Assembly: GCF_036320965.1 (NCBI RefSeq)
Contig: NC_092225.1
Location: forward strand, 3,121,583-3,185,582
Source of the DNA: Panulirus ornatus
Lineage: Eukaryota; Arthropoda; Malacostraca; Decapoda; Palinuridae
Length of the DNA stretch: 64,000 nt
Reading direction: 5' to 3'
Below, piece by piece: positions 43,028-62,860 of the stretch; within the stretch, counting starts at the first letter, position 1; every line of letters begins with the position of its first letter. The translations under genes and the position numbers were made by a program. The notes beneath the pieces are model-generated. The model was not told the origin of the DNA and ran no database searches. It saw nothing but the letters and a program-made list of their open reading frames with translations.

Positions 43028-44754
43028 TCTATTCCTTGCACGCCTTTCACCCTCCTGCATGTTCAGGCCCCGATCACTCAAAATCTTTTTCACTCCATCT
43101 TTCCACCTCCAATTTTTTTTTCCCACTTCTCCTCGTTCCCTCCACCGCTGACACATATATGCTCTTGGTCAATCTTTCCTCACTCATTCTCTCTATGTGA
43201 CCAAACCGTTTCAAAAAAGCCCTCTTCTGGTCTCTCAACCACACTCTATCTATTTCCAAACATCTCTCTCACCCTTACATTACTTACTCGATCAAACCAC
43301 CTTACACCACATATTGTCCTCAAACATCTCATTTCCAGCACATCCATCCTCCTTCGGACAACTCTATCAATAGCCCACGCCTCGCAACCATACAACATTC
43401 TTGGATCCACTATTCCTTCAAACATACCCATTTTTGCTTCCCAAGATAATGTTCTCAACTTCCAAACATTCTTCAAGGCTCCCAGAATTTTCGCCCCCTC
43501 CCCCACCATATGATTCACTTCCGCTTCCATGCTTCCATCCGCTGCCACATCCACTTCCAGATATCTAAAACACTTTACTTCCTCCAGTTTTTCTCCATTA
43601 AAACTTACCTCCCTATTGACTTGACCCTCAACCCTACTGTACCTAATAACCTTGTTCTTATTCACATTTACTCTTAACTTTCTTCTTTCACACACTTTAC
43701 CAAACTCAGTCACCAGCTTCTGCAGCTTCTTACATGAATCAGCCACCATCGCTGTATCATCAGCGAACAACAACTGACTCACTTCCCAAGCTCTCTTATC
43801 CACAACAGATTGCATACTTGCCCCTCTTTCCAAAACTCTTGCATTCACCTCCCTAACAACTCCATCCATAAACAAATTAAACAAACATGGAGACATCACA
43901 CACCCCTGCTGTAAACCTACATTCACTGAGAACCAATCACTTTCCTCTCCTCCAACACGTACACATGCCTTACTTCCTCGATAAAAACTTTTCACTGCTT
44001 CTAACAACTTGCCTCCCACACCATATATTTTTAAAACCTTCCTCTATCAACTCTATCATATGCCTTCTACAGATCCATAAATGCTACATATATCCATTTG
44101 TTTTTCCAATTATTTCTCACATACATTCTTCAAAGCAAACACCTGATCCACACATCCTCTACCACTCCTGAAACCACACTGCTCTTCCCCAATCTGATGC
44201 TCTGTACATGCCTTCACCCTCTCAATCAATACCCTCCCATATAATTTACCAGGAATACTCAACAAACGTATACCTCTGTAATTTGAGCACTCACTCTTAT
44301 CCCCTTTGCCTTTGTACAATGGCACTGTGCAAGCATTCCACCAATCCTCAGGCACCTCACCATGAATCATACATACATTAAATAACCTTACCAACCAGTC
44401 AACAATACAGTCACCCCCGTTTTTAATAAATTCCACTGTAACACCATCCAAACCTGCTGCCTTGCCGGCTTTCATCTTCCGTAAAGCTTTTCCTACTTCT
44501 TCTCTATTTACGAAATCATTTCCCCTAACCCTCTCACTCTGTACATCACCTCGACCAAAACCCCCTATATCTGCCACTCTATCATCAAACACATTCAACA
44601 AACCTTCAAAATACTCACTCCATCTCCTTCTCACATCACCACTACTTGTTATCATCTCCCCATTAGCCCCCTTCACTGAAGTTCCCATTTGCTCCCTTGT
44701 CTTACGCACTTTATTTACGTCCTTCCAAAACATCTTTTTATTTTCCCTGAATAA
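43027..44754 (-). mobile_element. LINE-A fragment L16 (linker to C-terminus), joined tail to tail with L15
   Basis: Minus-strand sequence starting in the last codons of the ORF (TCTATTCCTTGCACGCC, from RRARNRVNW) and ending at KMFWKDVNKV, followed by AT-rich sequence. There is no 3' UTR. Pieces: 43246-44019 (RT motif B, FADDTAMVAD, C-terminal) and 44110-44814 (RT start, [16 protein letters not shown]). Motif A lies in a damaged stretch (about 44040-44100), where a deletion has removed codons. Confidence 0.83.
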
Positions 44755-44780
44755 AAAGAAAATAAAAAGAAAGATATGTA

Positions 44781-45126
44781 TATATGTTCTATGAAGGTGC
44801 GCGTTCATATGCACTTTATTCGTATTCAGATACCTCCGCGTTGTACAGTTAGGTTCGGTAAAACGCTATCAGCTGGCTATGAGCGTCTGTTCGGAAATAA
44901 CCGGTATAGACCCCGTTGCTAACCATTGTGAGACGAAGGGTGTTCGAGTACTTAGTATTTCGAATAGTTGTTTCCTATTATACAGTCCCATAGCCTGGCG
45001 GTTAGCATGCCTGCCTCTTGCACAGGGGTCCCGGGTTCGATCCTGGCTCTCGGAGGTTTGTATGTTCTATGAAGGTGCGCGTTCATATGTACTTTATTCG
45101 TATTCATATAACTCTGCGTTGTACAG
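44781..45126 (+). repeat. tRNA-like 278-bp tandem repeat, left part
   Basis: The unit boundary word TTGTACAG occurs at 44841 and again at 45119, giving a 278-bp period. The preceding 60 bp (44781-44840, TTCTATGAAGGTGCGCG...) repeats at 45062-45118, so about 1.2 units lie left of the LINE-A insertion. The unit carries a tRNA-like segment (44986-45056). No other part of the window resembles it except 46285-46507. Confidence 0.85.
44986..45056 (+). ncRNA. tRNA-like segment (SINE-head type, not a functional tRNA)
   Basis: TCCCATAGCC and GGCGGTTAGC resemble a tRNA 5' half with an A-box. GGTTCGATCC at 45034-45043 is a good B-box. A five-pair stem with one mismatch would present a seven-base CTCTTGC loop. 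The acceptor stem does not close (5' TCCCATA against 3' TCGGAGG), so I read it as a tRNA-derived promoter region, not a gene. The 5' end resembles tRNA-Glu. Confidence 0.6.
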
Positions 45127-46286
45127 TTTTTTTTTTTTTTTTTTTATACTTTGTCGCTTTCTCCCGCGTTTGCGAGGTAGCGCAAGGAAACAGACGAAAG
45201 AAATGGCCCAACCCCCCCCCCATACACATGTACATACAGACGTCCAGACACGCAAATATACATACCTACACAGCTTTCCATACCTTACCCCAGACGCTTC
45301 ACATGCCTTGCTTCAATCCACTGACAGCACGTCAACCCCTGTATACCACATGACTCCAATTCACTCTATTTCTTGCCCTCCTTTCACCCTCCTGCATGTT
45401 CAGGCCCCGATCACACAAAATCTTTTTCACTCCATCTTTCCACCTCCAATTTGGTCTCCCTCTTCTCCTCGTTCCCTCCACCTCCGACACATATATCCTC
45501 TTGGTCAATCTCTCCTCACTCATTCTCTCCATGTGCCCAAACCATTTCAAAACACCCTCTTCTGCTCTCTCGACCACGCTCTTTTTATTTCCACACATCT
45601 CTCTTACCCTTACGTTACTTACTCGATCAAACCACCTCACACCACACATTGTCCTCAAACATCTCATTTCCAGCACATCCATCCTCCTGCGCACATCTCT
45701 ATCCATAGCCCACGCCTCGCAACCATACAGCATTGTTGGAACCACTATTCCCTCAAACATACCCATTTTTGCTTTCCGAGATAATGTTCTCGACTTCCAC
45801 ACATTTTTCAAGGCTCCCAAAATTTTCGCCCCCTCCCCCACCCTATGATCCACTTCCGCTTCCATGGTTCCATCCGCTGACAGATCCACTCCCAGATATC
45901 TAAAACACTTCACTTCCTCCAGTTTTTCTCCATTCAAACTCACCTCCCAATTGACTTGACCCTCACCCCTACTGTACCTAATAACCTTGCTCTTATTCAC
46001 ATTTACTCTCAACTTTCTTCTTCCACACACTTTACCAAACTCAGTCACCAGCTTCTGCAGTTTCTCACATGAATCAGCCACCAGCGCTGTATCATCAGCG
46101 AACAACAATTGACTCACTTCCCAAGCTCTCTCATCCCCAACAGACTTCATACTTGCCCCTCTTTCCAGGACTCTTGCATTTACCTCCTTTACAACCTCAT
46201 CCATAAACAAATTAAACAACCATGGAGACATCACACACCCCTGCCGCAAACCTACATTCACTGAGAACCAATCACTTTCCTCTCTT
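45127..46286 (-). mobile_element. LINE-A copy L17, type S, 5'-truncated, with target-site duplication
   Basis: A minus-strand insertion: poly-A (T-run 45127-45145), hairpin A, short 3' UTR and 309 codons of ORF (45332-46261; motif B, FADD and C-terminal domain; motif A missing). It is 5'-truncated in REESD. TTGTACAG(TT) at 45119-45128 is repeated at 46285-46294, so the copy sits in the 278-bp tandem repeat flanked by an 8-10 bp target-site duplication. The ORF part that remains is unbroken. Confidence 0.9.
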
Positions 46287-46506
46287 GTACAGTTAGCTTC
46301 GGTAAAACACTATCATCTGGCTATGTGCGTCTGTTCGGAAATAACCGGTATAGACCCCGTTGCTTACCATTGTGAGACGAAGGGTATTCGAGTACTTAGT
46401 ATTTCGAATAGTTGTTTCCTATTATACAGTCCCATAGCCTAGCGGTTAGCATGCCTGCCTCTTGCACAGGGGTCCCGGGTTCGATCCTGGCTGTTGGAGG
46501 TTTGTA

Positions 46507-46507
<1 letters not shown>
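46285..46507 (+). repeat. tRNA-like tandem repeat, right part
   Basis: Continues the unit from TTGTACAGTTAGCTTCGG to GTTGGAGGTTTGTACG, with a second tRNA-like segment at 46430-46500 (TAGCCTAGCGG A-box-like; GGTTCGATCC B-box at 46478-46487). It then passes into (TA)n. It is close to identical to 44841-45060. Confidence 0.85.
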
Positions 46508-46906
<399 letters not shown>

Positions 46907-46909
46907 TAT

Positions 46910-47905
46910 ATTTTTTTTTTTTTTTTTTTTTTTTGCTTTGTCGCTGTCTTCCGCGTTTGCGAGGTAGCGCAAAGAAACAGACGAAAGAAATGGCCCAACC
47001 CACCCCCCATACACATGTATATACATACGTCCACACACGCAAATATACATACCTACACAGCTTTCCATGGTTTACCCCAGACGCTTCACATGCCCTGACT
47101 CAATCCACTGACAGCACGTCAACCCCGGTACACCACATCGCTCCAATTCACTCTATTCCTTGCCCTCCTTTCACCCTCCTGCACGTTCAGGCCCCGATCA
47201 CACAAAATCTTTTTTTTTCACTCCATCTTTCCACCTCCAATTTGGTCTCCCACTTCTCCTCGTTCCCTCCACCTCCGACACATATATCCTCTTGGTCAAT
47301 CTTTCCTCACTCATTCTCTGCATGTGCCCAAACCATTTCAAAACACTCTCTTCTGTTCTGTCAACCACGCTCTTTTTATTTCCACACATCTCTCTTACCC
47401 TTACGTTACTTACTCGATCAAACCACCTCACACCACATATTGTCCTCAAACATCTCATTTCCACCACGTCCATCCTCCTGCGCACAACTCTATCCATAGC
47501 CCACGCCTCGCAACCATACAACATTGTTGGAACCACTATTCCTTGAAACATACCCAATTTTGCTTTCCGAGATAATGTTCTCGACTTCCACACATTCTTC
47601 AAGGCTCCCAGGATTTTCGCCCCCTCCCCCACACTGTGATCCACGTCCGCTTCCATGATTCCATCCGCTGCCAGATCCACTCCCAGATATCTAAAACACT
47701 TTACTTCCTCCAGTTTTTCTCCATTCAAACTTACCTCCCAATTGAGTTGACCCTCAACCCTACTGTAACTAATAACGTTGCTCTTATTCACATTTACTCT
47801 TAACTTTCTTCTTTCACATACTTTACCAAACTCAGTCACCAGCTTCTACAGTTTCTCACATGAATCAGCCACCAGCGCTATATCATCAGCGAACAACAAC
47901 TGACT
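46910..47905 (-). mobile_element. LINE-A copy L18, type S, cut by an assembly gap
   Basis: T-run, hairpin A, short 3' UTR, and the ORF C-terminal part at 47198-47839. Extra T bases in the ATCTTTTTTTTTC run (47207-47220) shift the frame near the end (KDGVKKKDFV). RT motif C (FADD) lies next to the gap and is still readable. Confidence 0.87.
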
Positions 47906-48005
47906 NNNNNNNNNNNNNNNNNNNNNNNNNNNNNNNNNNNNNNNNNNNNNNNNNNNNNNNNNNNNNNNNNNNNNNNNNNNNNNNNNNNNNNNNNNNNNNN
48001 NNNNN
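47906..48005. other. Assembly gap (100 N)
   Basis: Exactly 100 N, the usual placeholder for a gap of unknown size. It sits between LINE-A and a TA array. Confidence 0.99.
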
Positions 48006-48328
<323 letters not shown>

Positions 48329-48376
<48 letters not shown>

Positions 48377-48393
48377 TTTATTTTTTTATTATA
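48329..48393. repeat. Short (TA)n plus T-rich tract
   Basis: TA array of about 40 bp and a T-rich stretch. Tail-to-tail meeting of module B copy 7 and L19. Confidence 0.9.
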
Positions 48394-54178
<5,785 letters not shown>

Positions 54179-57100
54179 CCCTGGGGATAGGGGTGAAAGA
54201 ATACTTCCCACGTATTCCTCGCGTGTCGTAGAAAGCGACTAGAGGGGACGGGAGCGGGGGGCCAGAAATCCTCCCCTCCTTGTATTAACTTTCTAAAATG
54301 GGAAACAGAAGAAGGAGTCACGCGGGGAGTGCTCAGCCTCCTCGAAGGCTCAGAGTGGGGTGCCTAAATGTGTGTGGATGTAACCAAGATGTGAAAAAAG
54401 GAGAGATAGGTAGTATGTTTGAGGAAAGGAACCTGGATGTTTTGGCTCTGAGTGAAACGAAGCTCAAGGGTAAAGGGGAAGAGTGGTTTGGGAATGTCTG
54501 GGGAGTAAAGTCAGGGGTTAGTGAGAGGACAAGAGCAAGGGAAGGAGTAGCAATACTCCTGAAACAGGAGTTGTGGGAGTATGTGATAGAGTGTAAGAAA
54601 GTAAATTCTCGATTAATATGGGTAAAACTGAAAGTTGATGGAGAGAGGTGGGTGATTATTGGTGCATATGCACCTGGGCATGAGAAGAAAGATCAAGAGA
54701 GGCAAGTGTTTTGGGAGCAGCTGAATGAGTGTGTTAGTGGTTTTGATGCACGAGACCGGGTTATAGTGATGGGTGATTTGAATGCAAAGGTGAGTAATGT
54801 GGCAGTTGAGGGAATAATTGGTATACATGGGGTGTTCAGTGTTGTAAATGGAAATGGTGAAGAGCTTGTAGATTTATGTGCTGAAAAAGGACTGATGATT
54901 GGGAATACCTGGTTTAAAAAGCGAGATATACATAAGTATACTTATGTAAGTAGGAGAGATGGCCAGAGAGCGTTATTGGATTACGTGTTAATTGACAGGC
55001 GTGCGAAAGAGAGACTTTTGGATGTTAATGTGCTGAGAGGTGCAACTGGAGGGATGTCTGATCATTATCTTGTGGAGGCTAAGGTGAAGATCTGTATGGG
55101 TTTTCAGAAAAGTAGAGTGAATGTTGGGGTGAAGAGGGTGGTGAGAGTAAGTGAGCTTGAGAAGGAGACCTGTGTGAGGAAGTACCAGGAGAGACTGAGT
55201 ACAGAATGGAAAAAGGTGAGAACAATGGAAGCAAGGGGAGTGGGGGAGGAATGGGATGTATTTAGGGAATCAGTGATGGATTGCGCAAAAGATGCTTGTG
55301 GCATGAGAAGAGTGGGAGGTGGGTTGATTAGAAAGGGTAGTGAGTGGTGGGATGAAGAAGTAAGAGTATTAGTGAAAGAGAAGAGAGAGGCATTTGGACG
55401 ATTTTTGCAGGGAAAAAATGCAATTGAGTGGGAGATGTATAAAAGAAAGAGACAGGAGGTCAAGAGAAAGGTGCAAGAGGTGAAAAAAAGGGCAAATGAG
55501 AGTTGGGGTGAGAGAGTATCATTAAATTTTAGGGAGAATAAAAAGATGTTCTGGAAGGAGGTAAATAAAGTGCGTAAGACAAGGGAGCAAATGGGAACTT
55601 CAGTGAAGGGCGCAAATGGGGAGGTGATAAGAAGTAGTGGTGATGTGAGAAGGAGATGGAGTGAGTATTTTGAAGGTTTGTTGAATGTGTTTGATGATAG
55701 AGTGGCAGATATAGGGTGTTTTGGTCGAGGTGGTGTGCAAAGTGAGAGGGTTAGGGAAAATGATTTGGTAAACAGAGAAGAGGTAGTGAAAGCTTTGCGG
55801 AAGATGAAAGCCGGCAAGGCAGCAGGTTTGGATGGTATTGCAGTGGAATTTATTAAAAAAGTGGGTGACTGTATTGTTGACTGGTTGGTAAGGTTATTTA
55901 ATGTATGTATGACTCATGGTGAGGTGCCTGAGGATTGGCGGAATGCGTGCATAGTGCCATTGTACAAAGGCAAAGGGGATAAGAGTGAGTGCTCAAATTA
56001 CAGAGGTATAAGTTTGTTGAGTATTCCTGGTAAATTATATGGGAGGGTATTGATTGAGAGGGTGAAGGCATGTACAGAGCATCAGATTGGGGAAGAGCAG
56101 TGTGGTTTCAGAAGTGGTAGAGGATGTGTGGATCAGGTGTTTGCTTTGAAGAATGTATGTGAGAAATACTTAGAAAAGCAAATGGATTTGTATGTAGCAT
56201 TTATGGATCTGGAGAAGGCATATGATAGAGTTGATAGAGATGCTATGTGGAAGGTATTAAGAATATATGGTGTGGGAGGCAAGTTGTTAGAAGCAGTGAA
56301 AAGTTTTTATCGAGGATGTAAGGCATGTGTACGTGTAGGAAGAGAGGAAAGTGATTGGTTCTCAGTGAATGTAGGTTAGCGGCAGGGGTGTGTGATGTCT
56401 CCATGGTTGTTTAATTTGTTTATGGATGGGGTTGTTAGGGAGGTAAATGCAAGAGTTTTGGAAAGAGGGGCAAGTATGAAGTCTGTTGGGGATGAGAGAG
56501 CTTGGGAAGTGAGTCAGTTGTTGTTCGCTGATGATACAGCGCTGGTGGCTGATTCATGTGAGAAACTGCAGAAGGTGGTGACTGAGTTTGGTAAAGTGTG
56601 TGGAAGAAGAAAGTTAAGAGTAAATGTGAATAAGAGCAAGGTTATTAGGTACAGTAGGGTTGAGGGTCAAGTCAATTGGGAGGTGAGTTTGAATGGAGAA
56701 AAACTGGAGGAAGTGAAGTGTTTTAGATATCTGGGAGTGGATCTGGCAGCGGATGGAACCATGGAAGCGGAAGTGGATCATAGGGTGGGGGAGGGGGCGA
56801 AAATTCTGGGGGCCTTCAAGAATGTGTGGAAGTCGAGAACATTATCTCGGAAAGCAAAAATGGGTATGTTTGAAGGAATAGTGGTTCCAACAATGTTGTA
56901 TGGTTACGAGGCGTGGGCTATGGATAGAGTTGTGCGCAGGAGGATGGATGTGCTGGAAATGAGATGTTTGAGGACAATGTGTGGTGTGAGGTGGTTTGAT
57001 CGAGTGAGTAACGTAAGGGTAAGAGAGATGTGTCGAAATAAAAAGAGCGTGGTTGAGAGAGCAGAAGAGGGTGTTTTGAAGTGGTTTGGGCACATGGAGA

Positions 57101-57488
57101 GAATGAGTGAGGAAAGATTGACCAAGAGGATATATGTGTCGGAGGTGGAGGGAACGAGGAGAAGAGGGAGACCAAATTGGAGGTGGAAAGATGGAGTGAA
57201 AAAGATTTTGTGTGATCGGGGCCTGAACATGCAGGAGGGTGAAAGGAGGGCAAGGAATAGAGTGAATTGGAGCGATGTGGTATACCGGGGTTGACGTGCT
57301 GTCAGTGGATTGAATCAAGGCATGTGAAGCGTCTGGGGTAAACCATGGAAAGCTGTGTAGGTATGTATATTTGCGTGTGTGGATGTATGTATATACATGT
57401 GTATGGGGGGGGGGGGGGGGGGTTGGGCCATTTCTTTCGTCTGTTTCCTTGCGCTACCTCGCAAACGCGGGAGACAGCGACAAAGTAT

Positions 57489-57500
<12 letters not shown>
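54179..57500 (+). mobile_element. LINE-A copy L21, type S, full length: reference copy
   Basis: 5' UTR 54179-54297 starting at CCCTGGGGATAGGGG. ORF 54298-57294. Short 3' UTR 57295-57450 with a 14-G run (about 57407-57422). Hairpin A at 57452-57479 (CGCT/AGCG and CTC/GAG stems), GACAAAGTATA and an A-run, then (TA)n. All parts of the family are present in order, with the least damage of any copy. Confidence 0.92.
54298..57294 (+). pseudogene. Full LINE-A ORF (endonuclease + reverse transcriptase, 998 codons), one TAG
   Basis: Endonuclease, residues about 18-262: N24 (CLNVCG), E53 (SETKL), Y124 (GAYAPG), D160 and N162 (GDLN), D229 (LDYVLID), D255/H256 (SDH), the set expected for APE-type nucleases of LINEs. 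A basic linker covers about 270-480. In RT, motif [12 protein letters not shown] has D637, motif B is [11 protein letters not shown], and FADD is residues 743-746. The C-terminal domain carries LYGYEAW (other copies LYGCEAW) and GHMERM. TAG at 56377-56379 replaces Leu694 of GLRQG, and the frame continues unbroken to TGA. The start MGNRRRSH is shared by L0, L7 and L10. Role (family knowledge): nick DNA and reverse-transcribe its RNA at the nick. Confidence 0.9.

Positions 57501-57555
<55 letters not shown>
57501..57555. repeat. Short (TA)n between two LINE-A tails
   Basis: A-run of L21, TA repeats, then the TTATTAATTTTATTT tail of minus-strand L22. Tail-to-tail contact. Confidence 0.92.
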
Positions 57556-57558
<3 letters not shown>

Positions 57559-58448
57559 TATTAATTTTATTTTGCTTTTTCGTTGTCTCCCGCGTCAGCG
57601 AGGTAGCGCAAGGAAACAGACGAAAGATTGGCCCAACCCACCCACATATGCATGTATATGCATACACGTCCACACACGCAAATATACATACGTATACATC
57701 TCAACTTATACACACATATACACACACAGACATATACATATACAGACATGTACATAATTCATACTGTCTGACTTTATTCATTCCCATCGCCACCCCGGCA
57801 CACATGAAATGACAACCCCTTCCCCCCTCATGTTCGCGAGGTAGCGCTAGGAAAGGACAACAAATGCCATATTCGTTCACCCTCAGTCTTTAGCCAATAT
57901 GTAATAATGCACCGAAACCACAGCTCCCTTTTCCACATCCAGGCCCCATAGAACTTTCCATGGTTTACCCCAGACGCTTCACATGCCCTGGTTCAATCCA
58001 TTGACAGCACGTCGATCCCGGTATACCACATCGTTCCAGTTCACTCTATTTCTTGTATGCCTTTCACCTTCTTGCATGTTCAGGCCTCGATCACTCAAAA
58101 TCTTTTTCACTCCATCTTTCCACCTCCAATTTGGTATCCCACTTCTCGTTTCTTCCTCTTCTGACACATATATCCTCTTGGTCAATCTTTCCGCACTCAT
58201 TCTCTCCATGTGACCAAACGATTTCACAACACCCTCTTCTGCTCTCCCAACCACAATCTTTTTATTACCACACATGTCTCTTATCCTATTATTACTTACT
58301 CTACTCGATCAAACCACCTCACACCAGATATTGTCGTCAAACATCTCATTTCCAGCACATCCAACCTCCTCCGCACAACTCTATCTATAGCCCACACCTC
58401 GCAACCATATTACATTGTTGGAACCACTATTCCTTCAAAGATACCTAT
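57556..58448 (-). mobile_element. LINE-A copy L22, type L, 5'-truncated
   Basis: Hairpin A (57580-57612), long 3' UTR with long hairpin (about 57785-57850), and the ORF end RRAVNGLNQGM (CGA state). One open piece is 57979-58275 (GHMERM, WRWKDGV). It is cut at 58448 in [11 protein letters not shown]. It is the last LINE-A copy. Beyond it the repeat style changes completely. Confidence 0.87.
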
Positions 58449-58849
58449 GTTGTGTACTTAAAAGAAAAGCTTTCATTATGCAGTTGAAAGATATCAACAA
58501 AACTCTACTCGAAACTGAGGTCGATAAAAGCGCGGGGCCAGCAATGCTGCATTGATCATCGCCCACTGGCGGTTTGGTTTGTCTTGGACCACGTCCTGGA
58601 AGCGTAGCGGCACTGTGGCACATGGGGAGTTGGAGGCAGTCTTTGACCAGCTTAGGCCTGCTAGGGTATCGTAAGCTCAGATTACAGTACACTTTTGTAT
58701 CATTGTCTTTAGTGATGTATGCTTTTCTTCCTCTCACATCATTCGTTTTCTCCTGAGGGTATTAGAGCCCGGGACCCTCCCCAGATATTGATGTTATTTG
58801 TCAGTAACCATTAAAGTCCCATCTGTCCCTAGACATTAATGTTTCCTCC
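58449..58849. other. Unassigned segment at the edge of the LINE-A block
   Basis: About 400 bp of ordinary base composition. A minus-strand frame of 100 codons (58435-58737) starts outside any repeat but shows no motif I recognise and overlaps the LINE-A edge. I do not call it a gene. Confidence 0.4.
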
Positions 58850-61150
<2,301 letters not shown>

Positions 61151-61229
61151 CACTTAGAATTTTCATTTTCTGTCAATGTCAAATGGTATAAAAGTAAATC
61201 AAACCACAGGACTCCATAAGTACTTTTCA

Positions 61230-61745
61230 AAAACATCAGAAGATAAGAATGAGGTCCCTAAGCCCTTGACTGCATGTTCCAATAAATCACTTGCTACAGG
61301 GTAAGTCCCACAGGGTAGGAAGTCTGTTCATGCAACACCATTTCTAAATATGGCAGTAACTCCCAGCCGGAAAATTACCGTTCCGTCGACTTGAGGTTCG
61401 TTGTTCACAATGTTATGGAGACCATCATTCGTGAGGCGATTATAAGCCACTTAGAGGGTGGCCATTTAAGGAAGACTCATAAGGTTATTCTCAACTCATC
61501 CGTCACCATCTGACCAGATTTAATCTACAAGTACGATGATAGTAAAGCTACTGAAGTCATTCTAGATTTTCAGTCACATGTTATCGATAGGGCTGTAGCT
61601 CTGTGGTTGACTGGCTGTAAACAAAGAGTAGTGGTTTATGGTTAAGCCTTAGAATGATTAAACGTAATAAGGGGTGTGTTATAAGAAGTCAGTCTTGGTG
61701 TCAAATGTTCTCTCTAACAGACATTTGTAAATCCTCAAACACCTC
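61230..61745 (+). pseudogene. CR1-like LINE reverse transcriptase fossil, N-terminal part
   Basis: In shifting frames the plus strand reads NKSLATG, QPENYRSVDLRFVVHNVMET then IIREAIISHLEGGHLRKTH, then YDDSKATEVILDFQ (motif A) and LWLTGCKQRVVVYG, then a motif-B-like SVLV. These are the words and order of the RT of CR1/Jockey-group LINEs (NYRPVSLTSVVGK-type, LDFQKAFD-type, WLTGRKQRV-type). The frame is broken many times. It is unrelated to LINE-A. Confidence 0.75.
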
Positions 61746-62194
61746 ATCCTCCAGGGAAAAAGAGGTAGAAAAAAATGAAATTTAAAGAAGGTACGTGTTT
61801 ATATATGAAGTGTTAATTTGTGGCACATTGCAGTGCTACGTGATAATGTGCCAATGCTACGTGATATTCAATAAAGTTATTTGAGCTAAAACATTCGATA
61901 ATAAAAGCACTGAACTTTATGACCCAATGAAAAACAATTATTGAAATTATATTATATACCTATTTCCTATCAAGGGATTCAGCGACACTGTAGGCTATGC
62001 TATAGAGCAACAAAATTCATAGAGACCTCTAAGCTGGGATTTAGAATTGTATCAGAAATTGAGCACCAACAGCTGTAGGCCGACGAAGACAAACAACTGA
62101 TAGGCTGTGTTGACAGGTAGTAAATGAACTGCCTTATCCAATACCGCAAAGTCTTCCGAGTCGATATTCAGGACGGGAAGACACGTCATAGAAT
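61746..62194. other. Unassigned AT-rich segment
   Basis: About 450 bp between two RT fossils of the same type, where the RT palm catalytic motif should be. I cannot read FADD here. It contains a short tandem echo (GTGCTACGTGATA near 61830 and 61853). It is either a deletion with inserted DNA or decay beyond recognition. Confidence 0.4.
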
Positions 62195-62860
62195 GAACTC
62201 GAAGAAAAAATCAGATATGATAATTTCTCATGATCTATAGCCAAGTGAACAATGTGTTAAAACAAAGAAAAGTAAAACGAACGAAACGTGTTAGGCTTCA
62301 TAAGGAGTCATGTCGATTTAAGTCAAGAAGGCTACAGTAATCCTTTGTCTGGTCACTGGTGTCTCCATTTTGATTATTGTGTTCAGTTTAGGTCACCCCA
62401 CCTGAGAAAGGACATCATGACAGAGAAACAAATCCTATGAAAGCCGTCTAGATGAACATAATCTATCAAGGCTAAGAGAGAAAAGGTTGAGACGATATAT
62501 TACAGTTAATGTTATCACAGGACTCGACAGCCTTAAACATCTTTTTAATTCTATATCAGTTTAATTACACTTGCAGTAATGGACTAAATCCTATTGGCAA
62601 GTGGTTTGCTTCGAATAAGGCAAATACTTTATTTTCCAACAGGATTGTTCATATATGGAATCAATTAACAACAAGAGTAACTGAAACCAGCACCATAGAT
62701 TCACTTTCAGGCAGATTAAAAAGAATTTTTGTTTCAAATTTACGAGCAATATTACATGGGGATTTTTCTTGCGATACCTGTTACAAAGAAAAAATGTCGG
62801 CAACCACAGGTCCTTGCAACAGCGTCAATTTTGTAGGATTAACTCACCCAGGAAAGTAAA
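62195..62860 (+). pseudogene. CR1-like LINE reverse transcriptase fossil, C-terminal part
   Basis: Reads SDMIISHDL*PSEQCVK, then VQF-like and HPT*ERTS words (from DYCVQFWSPHLRKDI), SRLDEHNLSRLREKRLRRYI, then GLNPIGKWFASNKANTLFSN, RIVHIWNQLTTRVTETSTID and SLSGRLKRIF. This is the thumb and C-terminal region of CR1-group proteins. The clearest open piece is 62509-62859. Order and strand fit the fossil at 61230-61745, so both may be one element that lost its middle. Confidence 0.78.

Noticed and set aside
44986..45056. Functional tRNA gene
   Set aside because: The B-box is good, but the acceptor stem does not pair and the segment is part of a tandem repeat.
54298..55110. Endonuclease part read as a host craniofacial development protein 2-like gene
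   Set aside because: Such host-like annotations usually come from RTE-type endonucleases. Here the domain is fused to RT and repeated many times.
58435..58737. 100-codon minus-strand frame as a host gene
   Set aside because: It overlaps the edge of LINE-A, shows no recognisable motif, and has no exon-like context.
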